Positions 37,752 to 48,005 of a stretch of 64,000 nucleotides of DNA are shown piece by piece. The stretch is from Stanieria cyanosphaera PCC 7437 (GTDB lineage: Bacteria; Cyanobacteriota; Cyanobacteriia; Cyanobacteriales; Xenococcaceae): assembly GCF_000317575.1 (NCBI RefSeq), contig NC_019748.1:2425199-2489198 (forward strand). Direction: 5' to 3'. Every line of letters begins with the position of its first letter. The first letter of the stretch is position 1. A program made the position numbers and the translations under genes. Under the pieces are notes generated by a model. The model made no database searches and had not been told where the DNA came from. It worked only from the letters and a program-made list of their open reading frames with translations.

Positions 37752-39730
37752 TGGTTGTACGATTTGGCAGAGAGATTTGCGGTAATCTTGAAACGGCAGA
37801 GTCAAGAGAATGGTTGGTTACGAATGGCATTGGTGGTTTTGCTGCTGGTACGATCGCAGGAATGTTAACTAGACGCTATCATGGTTTATTAATTGCAGCA
37901 CTTCAACCTCCTTTAGGTAGGACTTTATTAGTTAGCAAGTTAGAAGAAACGGCAAATTATCAAGGACAATCTTATTCTTTATCTACTAATCGTTGGACTG
38001 ATGGTAGTATCGATCCTCAAGGTTATTTACATCTCGAAAGTTTTCATTTAGAAGGAACTATTCTTGTTTGGCAATATGCTTGTGCTGATGCTTTATTAGA
38101 AAAAAAAATCTGGATGCAGCAGGGACAAAATACTACTTACATTCAATATCATTTGGTGCGTGGTACTGAACCCTTAAAACTTAATCTCAAAGCGTTAATT
38201 AATTGTCGAGATTTCCATGGCATTACTCAAACAGACGATAAACAGATTAGCATCCGTAAGATTGAAAGAGGAGTCTGTGTTAACATCCAGAGTTTACCTT
38301 TATATTTATTTGCTACCCAAGGCAATATCTATATTGAAGACAATTGGTATTATGGTTTCGATCTAGCAGTAGAGAGATATCGCGGTTTAAGTGATTACGA
38401 AAATCATTTTCATGCTGCTACTTTTAATAATGTTGTTTTAGAACCTAATCAATCAATCACGATCATAGCTTCCACTGAAGCAAATCCTAACTTGGATGCA
38501 CAAACAGCTTTGGCAAATCGTCGTACTTATGAAGAAAACTTATTAAAACAATTTCCTCATCTCACTGCACCCGACTGGATCAAACAGTTAGTTTTAGCTG
38601 CCGATCAATTTATTGTCTCTCGTACTTTACCTAATGAACCCGATGGTAAAACTATTATTGCGGGATATCCTTGGTTTGGAGATTGGGGTAGAGATACGAT
38701 GATTAGTTTAACAGGATTAACTCTAGCCACAGGTCGTTCTGCACTAGCACGCCCAATTTTACGTACCTTTGCTTATTATTTAGACCGGGGGATGTTACCT
38801 AATGTGTTTCCAGATCAAGGTGAAACTCCTTACTACAATACAGTAGATGCTACTCTTTGGTATTTTGAAGCGATTCGTGCTTATTATGAACAGACGAAAG
38901 ATGATGAGTTATTAACAGAACTATTTCCCAAATTAGCAGAGATGATTGACTGGCATAAACAAGGCACTCGCTACAATATTGCGATCGATCCTAATGATGG
39001 TTTACTTTATGCAGGAGAAGAAGGAGTTCAACTTACTTGGATGGATGCCAAAGTTAACAATTGGGTAGTAACTCCTCGAATCGGTAAACCTGTTGAAGTA
39101 AATGCTCTTTGGTACAATGCTTTAACAATAATGCAGCAATTTGCCCAATATTTAGGTAAATCTGAGCAAAAATACACCCAAATGGCAGCACAAACGGCAA
39201 AAGGTTTTCAACGTTTTTGGTGTCAGGCAAAAAGTTGTTGTTATGATGTTCTAGACTCTCCACAAGGAAATGATGCTTCTGTACGACCAAATCAAATTTT
39301 TGCTGTGTCTTTACCCGCAAATACTCAAATTTCACCTCTTTTGACCAAAGAACAACAAAAAGCCGTAGTTGATACTTGCGCTAGATTATTGCTTACTTCT
39401 CACGGATTGCGATCGCTTTCCCCTCATCATGCTGATTATCAAGGACATTATGGTGGCGGAGTAGTACAACGAGATGGAAGTTATCATCAAGGTACAGTTT
39501 GGGGATGGCTGATAGGTGCATTTGTCCAAGCACATTTAAAAGTTTATCAAAATCCTGCGGTTGCTAGCACTTTTTTACAACCAATGGCAAATCATTTACA
39601 AGCTGCTTGTGTTGGTAATCTTAGTGAAATTTTTGATGGCGATCCGCCTTTTACTTCTAGAGGTGCATTTGCCCAAGCTTGGACAGTAGCAGAAGTTTTA
39701 AGAGTCTGGGTTTTACTGAATCAAGATTAA
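37751..39730 (+). CDS. Glycogen debranching enzyme (amylo-alpha-1,6-glucosidase)
   Basis: A 659 aa protein starting with GTG that overlaps the preceding stop by one base. The N-terminal domain contains EWLVTNGIGGFAAGTIAG, and the C-terminal six-hairpin glycosidase domain starts at about residue 275 (VSRTLPNEPDGKTIIAGYPWFGDWGRDTMISLTGL), with GTVWGWLIGAF near the end. Such enzymes hydrolyse alpha-1,6 branches of glycogen in the cytoplasm. D and E catalytic residues lie in WGRDT and the later EVNALWYN block, by family analogy. Confidence 0.93.
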   Translation: MVVRFGREICGNLETAESREWLVTNGIGGFAAGTIAGMLTRRYHGLLIAALQPPLGRTLLVSKLEETANYQGQSYSLSTNRWTDGSIDPQGYLHLESFHLEGTILVWQYACADALLEKKIWMQQGQNTTYIQYHLVRGTEPLKLNLKALINCRDFHGITQTDDKQISIRKIERGVCVNIQSLPLYLFATQGNIYIEDNWYYGFDLAVERYRGLSDYENHFHAATFNNVVLEPNQSITIIASTEANPNLDAQTALANRRTYEENLLKQFPHLTAPDWIKQLVLAADQFIVSRTLPNEPDGKTIIAGYPWFGDWGRDTMISLTGLTLATGRSALARPILRTFAYYLDRGMLPNVFPDQGETPYYNTVDATLWYFEAIRAYYEQTKDDELLTELFPKLAEMIDWHKQGTRYNIAIDPNDGLLYAGEEGVQLTWMDAKVNNWVVTPRIGKPVEVNALWYNALTIMQQFAQYLGKSEQKYTQMAAQTAKGFQRFWCQAKSCCYDVLDSPQGNDASVRPNQIFAVSLPANTQISPLLTKEQQKAVVDTCARLLLTSHGLRSLSPHHADYQGHYGGGVVQRDGSYHQGTVWGWLIGAFVQAHLKVYQNPAVASTFLQPMANHLQAACVGNLSEIFDGDPPFTSRGAFAQAWTVAEVLRVWVLLNQD

Positions 39731-39753
39731 ATTTTTTCCTTAAATTATCATAA

Positions 39754-39781
39754 GTAGGGACAATTCATGAATTACCCCTAC
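39754..39781. repeat. GTAGGG-ended palindrome
   Basis: GTAGGG (39754-39759) and CCCTAC (39776-39781) enclose the perfect palindrome AATTCATGAATT. It sits between the debranching enzyme and the GT39-like gene and is of the same family as the repeats at 4403 and 28958. Confidence 0.6.
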
Positions 39782-39804
39782 AACTTTTAACTTTATAAAC
39801 ACTT

Positions 39805-42333
39805 GTGAGACAAAAACAATTAAGTTGGTGGCAAGGATTAGGAATAATCGCAATAATTTGGTTAGCAGGAGCAATATGCGATCGCATTTGGTTTGCTTTG
39901 GATCATTCTGTACCTGCTTGGGATCAAGCTGATTATCTCAATGGTGCGTTAAATTATTGGCACGCTCTAAAAAATCCGCAATGGTTTGATGCTGATTGGT
40001 GGCGGAGTTTTTGGTTAATATCTAATAAAATTCCCCCTCTTCATTATATTTTGACTGTTCCATTTCTTAATGTTTTTGGAACAAGTGAAGATGCATCCGC
40101 TTTAATTATGCTGTTTTATAGTGCGATTTTGTTGCTTTCTGTGTATGGGTTGGGAGTAATTTTATTTGATGTTTCGGTAGGATTATGGGCAGCAGGATTG
40201 TGTCAATTATTACCAGGTTTATATTATTATCGTCTCGAATTTTTATTAGATTATCCTCTTGCTACGATTGTAACTTTAAGTTTTTATTTAATAACTCTTT
40301 GGCATATTTATAGTCAAGCAAAAGTTAATCAAATCAGAAGTTGGTTATTTGCTTTATTATTTGGAATTGCCTTTGGTTTATCTATTTTACTGAAACAAAC
40401 GGCACTGTTTTTTTTATTCTTTCCTTTAGTTTGGATATTTATTAGCTGTATCAAAAACCAACAATGGTTAAAACTAGGTCAATTTTTAATTGCGATCGCT
40501 ACAGGAATTTTAATTTGTTTTCCTTGGTATCGAACCAATTGGTTATTAATTCTAACTTCAGGAAAAAGAGCAACTTTAGATTCTGCTATTGCTGAAGGAG
40601 ATCCAGCTTTAAATACTATTGATGCTTGGACATATTACGGTGAAATTTTGCCTTATTTACTTTCTTGGCATTTGTTGTTAATTCCAATCGGAGGGTTGAT
40701 TTTATATGGAATTTTTAAAGGTAAATTATATCCAAATCAAACCAATAATTTCTTATCTACTCTTTCCCCTAATTTTAAATGGAGATGGTTAACTCTTTTT
40801 CTGTTAGGTGGTTATTTACTTGCTTCTCTAAATATTAATAAAGATGCTCGTTATATTTTACCTTTGTTGCCAGTTTTATCTTTAGTTTTAGCGGTCGGTT
40901 TATTATCTTATCAAGGACGCTGGCGAATCTACTTACGTTGGGCAACAATTATTTTAGCCATCTTATTATTTTTAGCAAATCTCTTTCCTATCGGTGGAAA
41001 ATTTATTACCACTAAACTAAGTCCAAATGTTCAACATTATCCTTATCTCGGACAACCCTATCCTCATCAAGAAGTTATTCAAGAAATTATTAAAATATCT
41101 CCTTATCTTCGTTCAACTTTAGGTGTTTTACCTTCTACGCTAGAAATTAATCAACACAACTTTTCTTTTTATGGAGGACAAAAAAACTTTCAAGTAGTTG
41201 GTCGTCAAGTAGGAATAAAAGATAATGAAATAGAACAAGATGCGCGATCGCTTAATTGGTTTATTACTAAAACTGGCGATCAAGGTTCAGTACCAGAGCC
41301 TCAAGCAACTATTACTAAATTAATAGAAACTGATTCAGATTTTCAACTGCAAAAAACTTGGCAACTTCCCGATCAAAGTAATCTCAAACTTTATCAGCGC
41401 AGACAACCTTTAGTCACAGTTGCAACTAGCGAAATCAATCAAAATCAAGTCAAACTAGAGCGAATTATTGTTCCAGAAGTAGCACCTCCAGGTAAACCAA
41501 TTTCTGTTACTTATCAATGGTCTGGAAATTGGCAAGAATTACAACAGGGAATAGTATTATTAACCTGGACACTCGCTCAAAATAATCCTTTTCAAAATTC
41601 ATTTTGGTTACATGATCATAGTATTGGAATGGGCGCATTAGATAATAGTAATCTAAGCATTCAATTACAAAATCAGACTTATCAAGTGATTGAAAATACA
41701 GCAATGCTTCCTCCTCCAGACTTAGAGTTAGGAAACTATCAATTAAAGGCAACTTATCTCAACCGTCAAACAGGAAAAACTTATCCTCTTGCTGTTCCTT
41801 CATTTAATCTTACTATTGATCCAAAAGCACCAATAAATCCTGCACCCGAATTAGATTTAGTAACTCAATTACGAACGATTGCCCCAAACATGGTTAATGG
41901 TGTATCAGGATTAGAACCTATTTTTACTCAAACTGCTCGTATTAATCAATATGATGCCAAACAAGATTATCTTAAACAAGCAGAAATAGCCTTATCTTAT
42001 CGTTTACAACACAACAAAGTAGACCAACAACAAAAAGGAAATTGGTTATATACAGTAGCATTGTCAAGAGTACTACAACAAGATGTAACAGGTGCAATTA
42101 ATAGTTTTCAACAAGCCATTCAATTAGATTCTCAAAACCCTCACAATTATGCTTATTTAGCTTTTGTGTATCTCTATGATTGGCAACCAAAATTAGCTCA
42201 AAAAAATCTAGATACAGCATTAAAAATTAACCCCAATATTCCAGAACTAAAAACTCTTAGTGGAATAGCTGCATTAATGCAAGGAAATGTATTAAAAGCG
42301 TGGCATTTACTTCAACCAATAATTAACAAATAA
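39805..42333 (+). CDS. Multi-pass GT39-like glycosyltransferase with C-terminal TPR
   Basis: An 842 aa membrane protein with a GTG start. About ten hydrophobic helices lie in residues 10-400. The acidic WDQADYLNGALNYW loop after helix 1 resembles the catalytic loop of PMT/ArnT-type GT-C enzymes, which use lipid-linked sugars. A soluble part follows, ending in TPR-like repeats (about 760-840; AINSFQQAIQLDSQNPHNYAYL). The acceptor is unknown. The TPR tail echoes the TPR-enzyme fusions at 18.9-25.2 kb. Confidence 0.82.
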   Translation: MRQKQLSWWQGLGIIAIIWLAGAICDRIWFALDHSVPAWDQADYLNGALNYWHALKNPQWFDADWWRSFWLISNKIPPLHYILTVPFLNVFGTSEDASALIMLFYSAILLLSVYGLGVILFDVSVGLWAAGLCQLLPGLYYYRLEFLLDYPLATIVTLSFYLITLWHIYSQAKVNQIRSWLFALLFGIAFGLSILLKQTALFFLFFPLVWIFISCIKNQQWLKLGQFLIAIATGILICFPWYRTNWLLILTSGKRATLDSAIAEGDPALNTIDAWTYYGEILPYLLSWHLLLIPIGGLILYGIFKGKLYPNQTNNFLSTLSPNFKWRWLTLFLLGGYLLASLNINKDARYILPLLPVLSLVLAVGLLSYQGRWRIYLRWATIILAILLFLANLFPIGGKFITTKLSPNVQHYPYLGQPYPHQEVIQEIIKISPYLRSTLGVLPSTLEINQHNFSFYGGQKNFQVVGRQVGIKDNEIEQDARSLNWFITKTGDQGSVPEPQATITKLIETDSDFQLQKTWQLPDQSNLKLYQRRQPLVTVATSEINQNQVKLERIIVPEVAPPGKPISVTYQWSGNWQELQQGIVLLTWTLAQNNPFQNSFWLHDHSIGMGALDNSNLSIQLQNQTYQVIENTAMLPPPDLELGNYQLKATYLNRQTGKTYPLAVPSFNLTIDPKAPINPAPELDLVTQLRTIAPNMVNGVSGLEPIFTQTARINQYDAKQDYLKQAEIALSYRLQHNKVDQQQKGNWLYTVALSRVLQQDVTGAINSFQQAIQLDSQNPHNYAYLAFVYLYDWQPKLAQKNLDTALKINPNIPELKTLSGIAALMQGNVLKAWHLLQPIINK

Positions 42334-42387
42334 TAGTAATTCTGTTATCAGTGACCAGTAACCAATCAACTATCAATAAATCAATCA

Positions 42388-42942
42388 ATGCAACAACAAA
42401 TAACCAAAAAACAACTACGCAAAAAAATATTAGAACAAAGAAAATCGCTAACTAAATCAGAATGGCAAACCAAAAGCGATCGCATTTGTAAACAATTACA
42501 ATCTTCTTCATTATTTAATCAAGCTGAAACTGTTCTTGCCTATTTTAGTATTCATCAAGAACCCGATCTCAGTCCTTTATTTACTATTAATAAAAAATGG
42601 GGTTTTCCTCGCTGTGTCAATCAACTTTTAGTTTGGCATTCCTGGCAGTTAGGAGAACAACTACAACAAGGACTTTATAACATTCAAGAACCATTAATTA
42701 ATGCACCTTTAATTCAACCTCAAGCAGTAGATTTAATTCTTGTTCCTACTGTTGCTTGTGACGCACAAAAATATCGTTTAGGTTATGGCGGTGGTTTTTA
42801 TGACCGAATGTTAAGTGATCAGCAATGGCAAAATAAAACTACAATTGGAATTGTCTTTGATTTCGCTTATTTACCTCAATTACCTATCGATCCTTGGGAT
42901 ATCAAACTTGATTATATTTGTACAGAAACAGGTCTTTATTAA
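42388..42942 (+). CDS. 5-formyltetrahydrofolate cyclo-ligase
   Basis: Converts 5-formyl-THF to 5,10-methenyl-THF with ATP. The basic N-terminus (KKQLRKKILEQRKSL) and the signature LGYGGGFYDRML near residue 133 identify the family. At 184 aa it is standard. It is preceded by a short stretch of degenerate heptads (TCAGTGACCAGTAACC). Confidence 0.92.
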   Translation: MQQQITKKQLRKKILEQRKSLTKSEWQTKSDRICKQLQSSSLFNQAETVLAYFSIHQEPDLSPLFTINKKWGFPRCVNQLLVWHSWQLGEQLQQGLYNIQEPLINAPLIQPQAVDLILVPTVACDAQKYRLGYGGGFYDRMLSDQQWQNKTTIGIVFDFAYLPQLPIDPWDIKLDYICTETGLY

Positions 42943-43120
42943 GCAAATATACTCAGATCAATATTGAATAAATCTTACTTTCATTTAAGCTTTGTTACAA
43001 AAATAAAAATTAATCTTTAAAAATAAAGCTGATTTTGCTAATTTAAGCAAATTATAAAAATATAAATTTAGTATTCAGATTCTTTATTAAAACTTGTACA
43101 AATTAACTAATATCTTAACT

Positions 43121-43441
43121 ATGAAACATTTTCATGACGAATGGATACAGGAATGGTGCGATCAAAACGGTTGGACAGATTTATTTAGAGAACGTTGTAA
43201 TCATTATTGGGCATTTCCACCAGGGGCAGTAATGCCAGAACCAATTCCCAATAAAGTATTAAGATTAATTAAGGCAGAAAAAGGACTAAGTTCAGACGAA
43301 CAAATCTGGCTAACCACCGCAATAGTTGTTAGTGCGATCGCATTAATTTCCACTTATTTATTCATGTCTCCGATGCCGATTGTCTTAGCTTTTGCCTTTG
43401 ATGCGATTACTGTTGGTCAATTAGAAGTAGAAGGAATCTAA
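43121..43441 (+). CDS. Conserved cyanobacterial membrane protein
   Basis: A 106 aa protein from the ATG at 43121; the TTG nine codons upstream is less likely. A tryptophan-rich soluble N-terminus (DEWIQEWCDQNGWTDLFRERCNHYWAFPPGAVMPEP) is followed by one hydrophobic hairpin or helix pair (about residues 60-95). The strict N-terminal pattern suggests a conserved cyanobacterial family, but I know no function for it. Confidence 0.7.
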   Translation: MKHFHDEWIQEWCDQNGWTDLFRERCNHYWAFPPGAVMPEPIPNKVLRLIKAEKGLSSDEQIWLTTAIVVSAIALISTYLFMSPMPIVLAFAFDAITVGQLEVEGI

Positions 43442-43540
43442 ACTTCAATCAACAGTCAACAGTTGGTCGATGAATTGATAAATGATGACCAATAACTGAT
43501 AATTATTCATTGATAACTGGCAAATCAGAACTGTTAACTA

Positions 43541-44560
43541 ATGAAGCTGCCTGCTAATAGTCGTTTACAATTCACCACTGGTCTCAACATTTGTCGTGTT
43601 TTAAATGGAATGTGGCAAATGTCTGGCTATCACGGACGAATCAATCCCCCCCAAGCAATACAAAGTATGTTTCAGTATTACGATGCTGGTTATACTACAT
43701 GGGATCTAGCTGATCATTATGGGCCAGCAGAAGATTTTATTGGTGAATTTCGTCGTCAATTAAAAAATTCTCGCGGACAAGAAGCCTTATCAAATCTCCA
43801 GGCTTTTACCAAATGGGTACCTAAACCAATTCCCATGACTAAACAGTTGGTAGCAGATAATATTAATATTTCTCTCAAAAGAATGGATGTTGAGAGTTTG
43901 GACTTGCTACAGTTTCATTGGTGGGAATATCGCGATGATAGTTATTTGGATGCGCTGCAATATTTAGCCCAATTACAACAAGAAGGCAAAATTAAACATC
44001 TAGCTTTAACTAATTTTGATACCAAACATTTAAAAATCATTACTGAAGCTGGAATAAAAATAGTTTCTAATCAAGTTCAGTTTTCAGTCGTAGATCGTCG
44101 TCCCCAACTGGCAATGATTGAATTTTGTCAGCAACATAATATTCAACTACTTGCTTATGGAACTTTATGCGGAGGTTTGATCAGCGAAAAATATCTAGGC
44201 CCAAGAGAACCGCAAATTTTTCAACTTAATACGGCGAGTCTGAAAAAGTATAAAAATATTATCAATGCGTGGGGAAGTTGGAATTTATTTCAAGAATTAT
44301 TAACTAATCTCAAAAAAATTGCCGATAAACATCAAGTTAGTCTTGCTAATGTCGCTGTACGTTATATTTTAGAACAACCTACTGTAGCAGGAACTATTGT
44401 TGGGGCAAGACTGAGTATTTCTGAACATCTAGAAGATAACGCTAGAGTATTTGATTTCAATCTTGATCAAGATGATTATCAAAAAATCGATGCAGTTTCC
44501 CAGAAATCTAGAAATTTATATCAATTAATTGGTGATTGTGGTGATGAATATCGCAGATGA
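43541..44560 (+). CDS. Aldo/keto reductase
   Basis: A 339 aa AKR family oxidoreductase. The catalytic residues are visible: D in WDLADHYG with the tyrosine of HYG, the lysine in FTKWVPK and the histidine in LLQFHWWEY. NAD(P) binding is expected at the C-terminal end of the barrel (GTIVGARLS). The substrate is unknown. The end of the window holds another, partial AKR gene, of a different subfamily. Confidence 0.9.
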   Translation: MKLPANSRLQFTTGLNICRVLNGMWQMSGYHGRINPPQAIQSMFQYYDAGYTTWDLADHYGPAEDFIGEFRRQLKNSRGQEALSNLQAFTKWVPKPIPMTKQLVADNINISLKRMDVESLDLLQFHWWEYRDDSYLDALQYLAQLQQEGKIKHLALTNFDTKHLKIITEAGIKIVSNQVQFSVVDRRPQLAMIEFCQQHNIQLLAYGTLCGGLISEKYLGPREPQIFQLNTASLKKYKNIINAWGSWNLFQELLTNLKKIADKHQVSLANVAVRYILEQPTVAGTIVGARLSISEHLEDNARVFDFNLDQDDYQKIDAVSQKSRNLYQLIGDCGDEYRR

Positions 44561-44561
44561 A

Positions 44562-44674
44562 TATAGCAATTCTCATAGCTATAAAATACAGTTGATTCTT
44601 TGATTTTTGTTGAATGTTAATTGTTAATGGTTAATTGTTGATTATTCATCCCTCATAATTAGTAATTAGTAACT
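44562..44674 (+). repeat. Degenerate dispersed element, third copy
   Basis: Begins ATAGCAATTCTCATAGCT, has aaatacagttgattctttgatttttgttg and then attgttgattattcatc, and closes with CCTCATAATTAGTAATTAG. The closing block is identical with the copies around tadA. It is non-coding and upstream of the 44705 gene. Confidence 0.6.
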
Positions 44675-44704
44675 GTCTCACAACTTACGATAGGAATACT
44701 ATAG

Positions 44705-45139
44705 ATGATTAGATTTGGTAATAATCCAGAAAATATAGCCGAAGATATATGGAGAGGGCAATTAGATGCCTTTGTGCAAACTAACCAACAAAAACTAGCT
44801 GCTTTAGCTTGGGGATTACAGCAAGAATGGAACAATTCGGATCAAACTTTAGGTATTGATCTTAAACCCACTCCTCATTTTGTTGCTTGTTCTAGATCAG
44901 CAATTGAACAACTAAATCAAAATACGAATGGACATCTTCAAGAAATTTTAGGATTAATTGATGGTTACAAACCAGAAGAAGAAGTTTTAATTATTGTTAT
45001 CGGTGATGGACAAATCAAATTAATTCATTTTCAACCTCAACCATCTCCACCTGTTTGCTTTGCTAATTCATCAGAAAATCTTGATACTTTAATTGAAGAT
45101 TTGTCAGCAACTTTAGCGCAAAAAATATCTTTAACTTAA
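44705..45139 (+). CDS. Conserved cyanobacterial protein of unknown function
   Basis: A 144 aa soluble acidic protein. The sequence alternates helix (residues about 10-45) and beta strands (LIIVIGDGQIKLIHF). It has no signal peptide, membrane segment or recognised motif. It is convergent with the GGDEF-EAL gene at a distance of 11 bases. A structure prediction would be more telling than the sequence. Confidence 0.6.
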   Translation: MIRFGNNPENIAEDIWRGQLDAFVQTNQQKLAALAWGLQQEWNNSDQTLGIDLKPTPHFVACSRSAIEQLNQNTNGHLQEILGLIDGYKPEEEVLIIVIGDGQIKLIHFQPQPSPPVCFANSSENLDTLIEDLSATLAQKISLT

Positions 45140-45150
45140 ATAATCATATT

Positions 45151-47376
45151 TTAGCTCATCGCAAATATAGCGCGATCGCGGCCTTGTACTTTAGCTTCGT
45201 ATAATGCTTTGTCAGCAAAAGCAATTAACAATTCTGGTGAACCTTCCGGAGTAGGAGTCATCGTAAAAACGCCCAAGCTCATTGTTACATATTCACAGAC
45301 TGCTGATTTATGGTGAGCAATTTTGAGATTTTTGACTTTAGCACGAATTTTATCAGCAATTTCCAGTGCTTTGTCTGCATTAATATTAGGTAGAATAATG
45401 GCAAATTCTTCTCCACCGTAACGAGCAACCAAATTATGATCATCTTCCATTGCAGCTTCGATTGCCAAAGCTACCTGCTGTAAACAATGATCACCAATCG
45501 GATGACCGTAAGTATCGTTATAAAGTTTGAAATAATCGACATCACACAAAATCAAAGATAAAGGAGAATGGTCTTTTCTCAGAGTTTGCCATTGCTGTAA
45601 TAAATATTCATCAAAACGACGACGATTAGCTACTTGAGTTAAACTATCCAAAACTGTTAGCCTTTCTAATTCTTGATTAGCTTGATGAAGAGCAGTTTCG
45701 GCTTTTTTGCGATCGCAAATTTCTTTGTGTAGCTGTAGTTCAACTAAATCTGCGTGTTCAGTAGCTGTTTCCAGCATAATTTCTAAATCAGCTTTTTCTT
45801 GTCTTAATTCTTCTAGTTCTTGTCGCAAAAATTCTATTTGCAAATGCATTTGCTCTTTAGCAATTTGTTCTTCCAAACTATTATTGCAACTGTCGGATTC
45901 ATCACAATTTCCTGTAGCTAATTCAGTAGTAATTAAAGTTTCAATAGCTTTGCTATCTAAAGGTTTAGAAAAAAAGTATCCTTGACCATATTGACATTTG
46001 AGAACTTTAAGTTGAGCTAGTTGATTAATCGTTTCGATTCCCTCTGAAATTACATCCATTCCTAAATTACTAGCTAAAGTAACAATTGCTCGAATAATTC
46101 CTAGTTTTTCACTACTTGCTTCCATAGAATTAACAAACGAGCGGTCAATTTTTAAGGTAGTAAAAGGAAACATATGTAAATAACTTAAGGAAGAGTAACC
46201 AGTCCCAAAGTCATCCAAAGAAAACTCAACTCCTAACGTTTTCAGTTCTTGAAGTATGGTAATAGTAGATTGAGGATCTTCAATTAAACAACTCTCTGTA
46301 ATTTCTAGCTTTAAATTATTAGGAGTAATTTCTGTCTCTTGTAATATTCTTTTTACCTGTCCAACAAAATTATCGTGTGCCAACTGTTTTCCTGAGATAT
46401 TAACACTCATTTTCCAATTAGCAAGTTCGGGAAACTTTAACTGCCAGGCACGCATTTGTAGACAAGCTTCTTTGAGTACCCATAAACCTAAAAAGATAAT
46501 TAATCCCATTTCTTCGGCTAAAGGAATAAATTCTTGCGGAGAAATTAACCCTCGGACTGGATGTCGCCAACGTACCAAAGCTTCAAAACCATTAATTCGT
46601 TTAGTAGTTAAAGAAACAATTGGTTGATAATGTAGTTCAAATTCTTGACGAGCGAGCGCTAATCGCAAATCATTTTTTAATTGCAGTAAACTGATGGCAT
46701 GAATATGCATCGTTCGATTAAATATTTGATAATAACTATGAGGATTTTTCTTCACATGAGTTACAGCTAATTCCGCATCTCTGAGGAGTTCTTCTGGCTC
46801 TGTATAATCTTCGGTACTTAATGCAATACCAATGCTAGTATCAACAAATATTTCATAACCATTCAATTTAAAAGGTGTCAAGAGTTCTTGATAGATTCTT
46901 TCGGCAATATCAATCACATAATTAAAGTTATGAAGATCTTCTAATAAAATGACAAATTCATCACCACCTAAACGAGCAATTATATCTTCTTCTCGTAAAC
47001 AATTTTTCAATTTTTGAGAGATGGCGATTAATAGTTCATCTCCTAATTTTCTACCTAAACTGCTGTTAATTGCTTTAAAACGATTTATATCTATAAATAA
47101 AACGGCAAATACATATTCTTTTTTTTCTTGGGCTAAATTAATTGCTTGTCGAATATATTTAAATAATAAATTATAGTTTGGTAATCCTGTTAAATCATCA
47201 TAAAAAGCACTATCTAGTAGTTTGTTTGATGCTTTTTTAAATAATTTTTCGGCTGCTTTGTTAAAAAATAAACAGTTTTCATATTGATCTAAAATAATTA
47301 CGGCATCATCAATAGTTTTTAGTTTAGAAATTAACCCTGAATTGATTTCAGACTTTTGTAAGTGATTTTGATACAT
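45151..47376 (-). CDS. GGDEF-EAL-GGDEF signalling protein
   Basis: A 741 aa cytoplasmic protein for cyclic di-GMP turnover. Residues about 20-50 look like a PAS remnant. The first GGDEF domain has RLGGDEF at about 136-142. The EAL domain has EAL at 265-267, NISG, LEITES, the DDFGTGYSS loop, LKIDRSF and SEGIE, so the phosphodiesterase site looks complete. A coiled coil (about 490-570) leads to a second GGDEF domain with RYGGEEF at about 652-658, also active in appearance. A bifunctional or self-tuning enzyme is likely. Confidence 0.93.
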   Translation of the reverse strand: MYQNHLQKSEINSGLISKLKTIDDAVIILDQYENCLFFNKAAEKLFKKASNKLLDSAFYDDLTGLPNYNLLFKYIRQAINLAQEKKEYVFAVLFIDINRFKAINSSLGRKLGDELLIAISQKLKNCLREEDIIARLGGDEFVILLEDLHNFNYVIDIAERIYQELLTPFKLNGYEIFVDTSIGIALSTEDYTEPEELLRDAELAVTHVKKNPHSYYQIFNRTMHIHAISLLQLKNDLRLALARQEFELHYQPIVSLTTKRINGFEALVRWRHPVRGLISPQEFIPLAEEMGLIIFLGLWVLKEACLQMRAWQLKFPELANWKMSVNISGKQLAHDNFVGQVKRILQETEITPNNLKLEITESCLIEDPQSTITILQELKTLGVEFSLDDFGTGYSSLSYLHMFPFTTLKIDRSFVNSMEASSEKLGIIRAIVTLASNLGMDVISEGIETINQLAQLKVLKCQYGQGYFFSKPLDSKAIETLITTELATGNCDESDSCNNSLEEQIAKEQMHLQIEFLRQELEELRQEKADLEIMLETATEHADLVELQLHKEICDRKKAETALHQANQELERLTVLDSLTQVANRRRFDEYLLQQWQTLRKDHSPLSLILCDVDYFKLYNDTYGHPIGDHCLQQVALAIEAAMEDDHNLVARYGGEEFAIILPNINADKALEIADKIRAKVKNLKIAHHKSAVCEYVTMSLGVFTMTPTPEGSPELLIAFADKALYEAKVQGRDRAIFAMS

Positions 47377-48005
47377 GAATTTATCCTAAAATTTGTTAGA
47401 AAAAAAATTATTAATAAATCATGTTCAACTTTTTTTAAACTTGTTTGATTTTGCAATAAATATATGACTTAAACTTTTAATATTTTGTTATATATAAAAA
47501 TTAAATTCAATTAATTTTATTTTTTTGCTTACAAAATCTATCTAAAAATAAGTTGTACCAAGTATTTTATATATCTAAACTGACAAAAAAATAGGCTTAA
47601 TAACCACTGGAAAACTACTGATTCTTGGTAAGAATACTGTAAAGTTATCAATAATTTTTGAGAAACACAAAAGTGACTTCTTTAAAGCTAATCTAAAGAA
47701 AGCTGATTAAGTATCCAAATCAATGCCAATCTTCCTACAATCTCTGCCTTCAAAACAACTTGAGAAAAATACGGAGTCTACTCAAGCATTACCTAATTAA
47801 TCTATTTCTAAATTCTGTCAAAGTCTTCTTGAGATATTTTACCAAGCGCAATCTCGCCGAGGAGCGAGGCGCATCCGCGGTCGCCTTTAGTTCAGTCATC
47901 GCTTATGAGCGGTCACTAGAGAAAATAAAGTAATCCCAAAAAATTTCTGGCTTGGTGATATCGTAATTGATATTCAAGACCTTAATTAAGTTTTTTTAAT
48001 TATCA
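47377..48005. other. Gene-free region with a GC-rich repeat island
   Basis: 629 bases, AT-rich. At about 47847-47890 a GC-rich island includes ATCTCGCCGAGGAGCGAGGC and ccgcggtcgcc, close to the dispersed repeats at 13329 and 31357. It must hold the promoters of the GGDEF gene and of the serine hydrolase gene. No supportable ORF. Confidence 0.55.
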
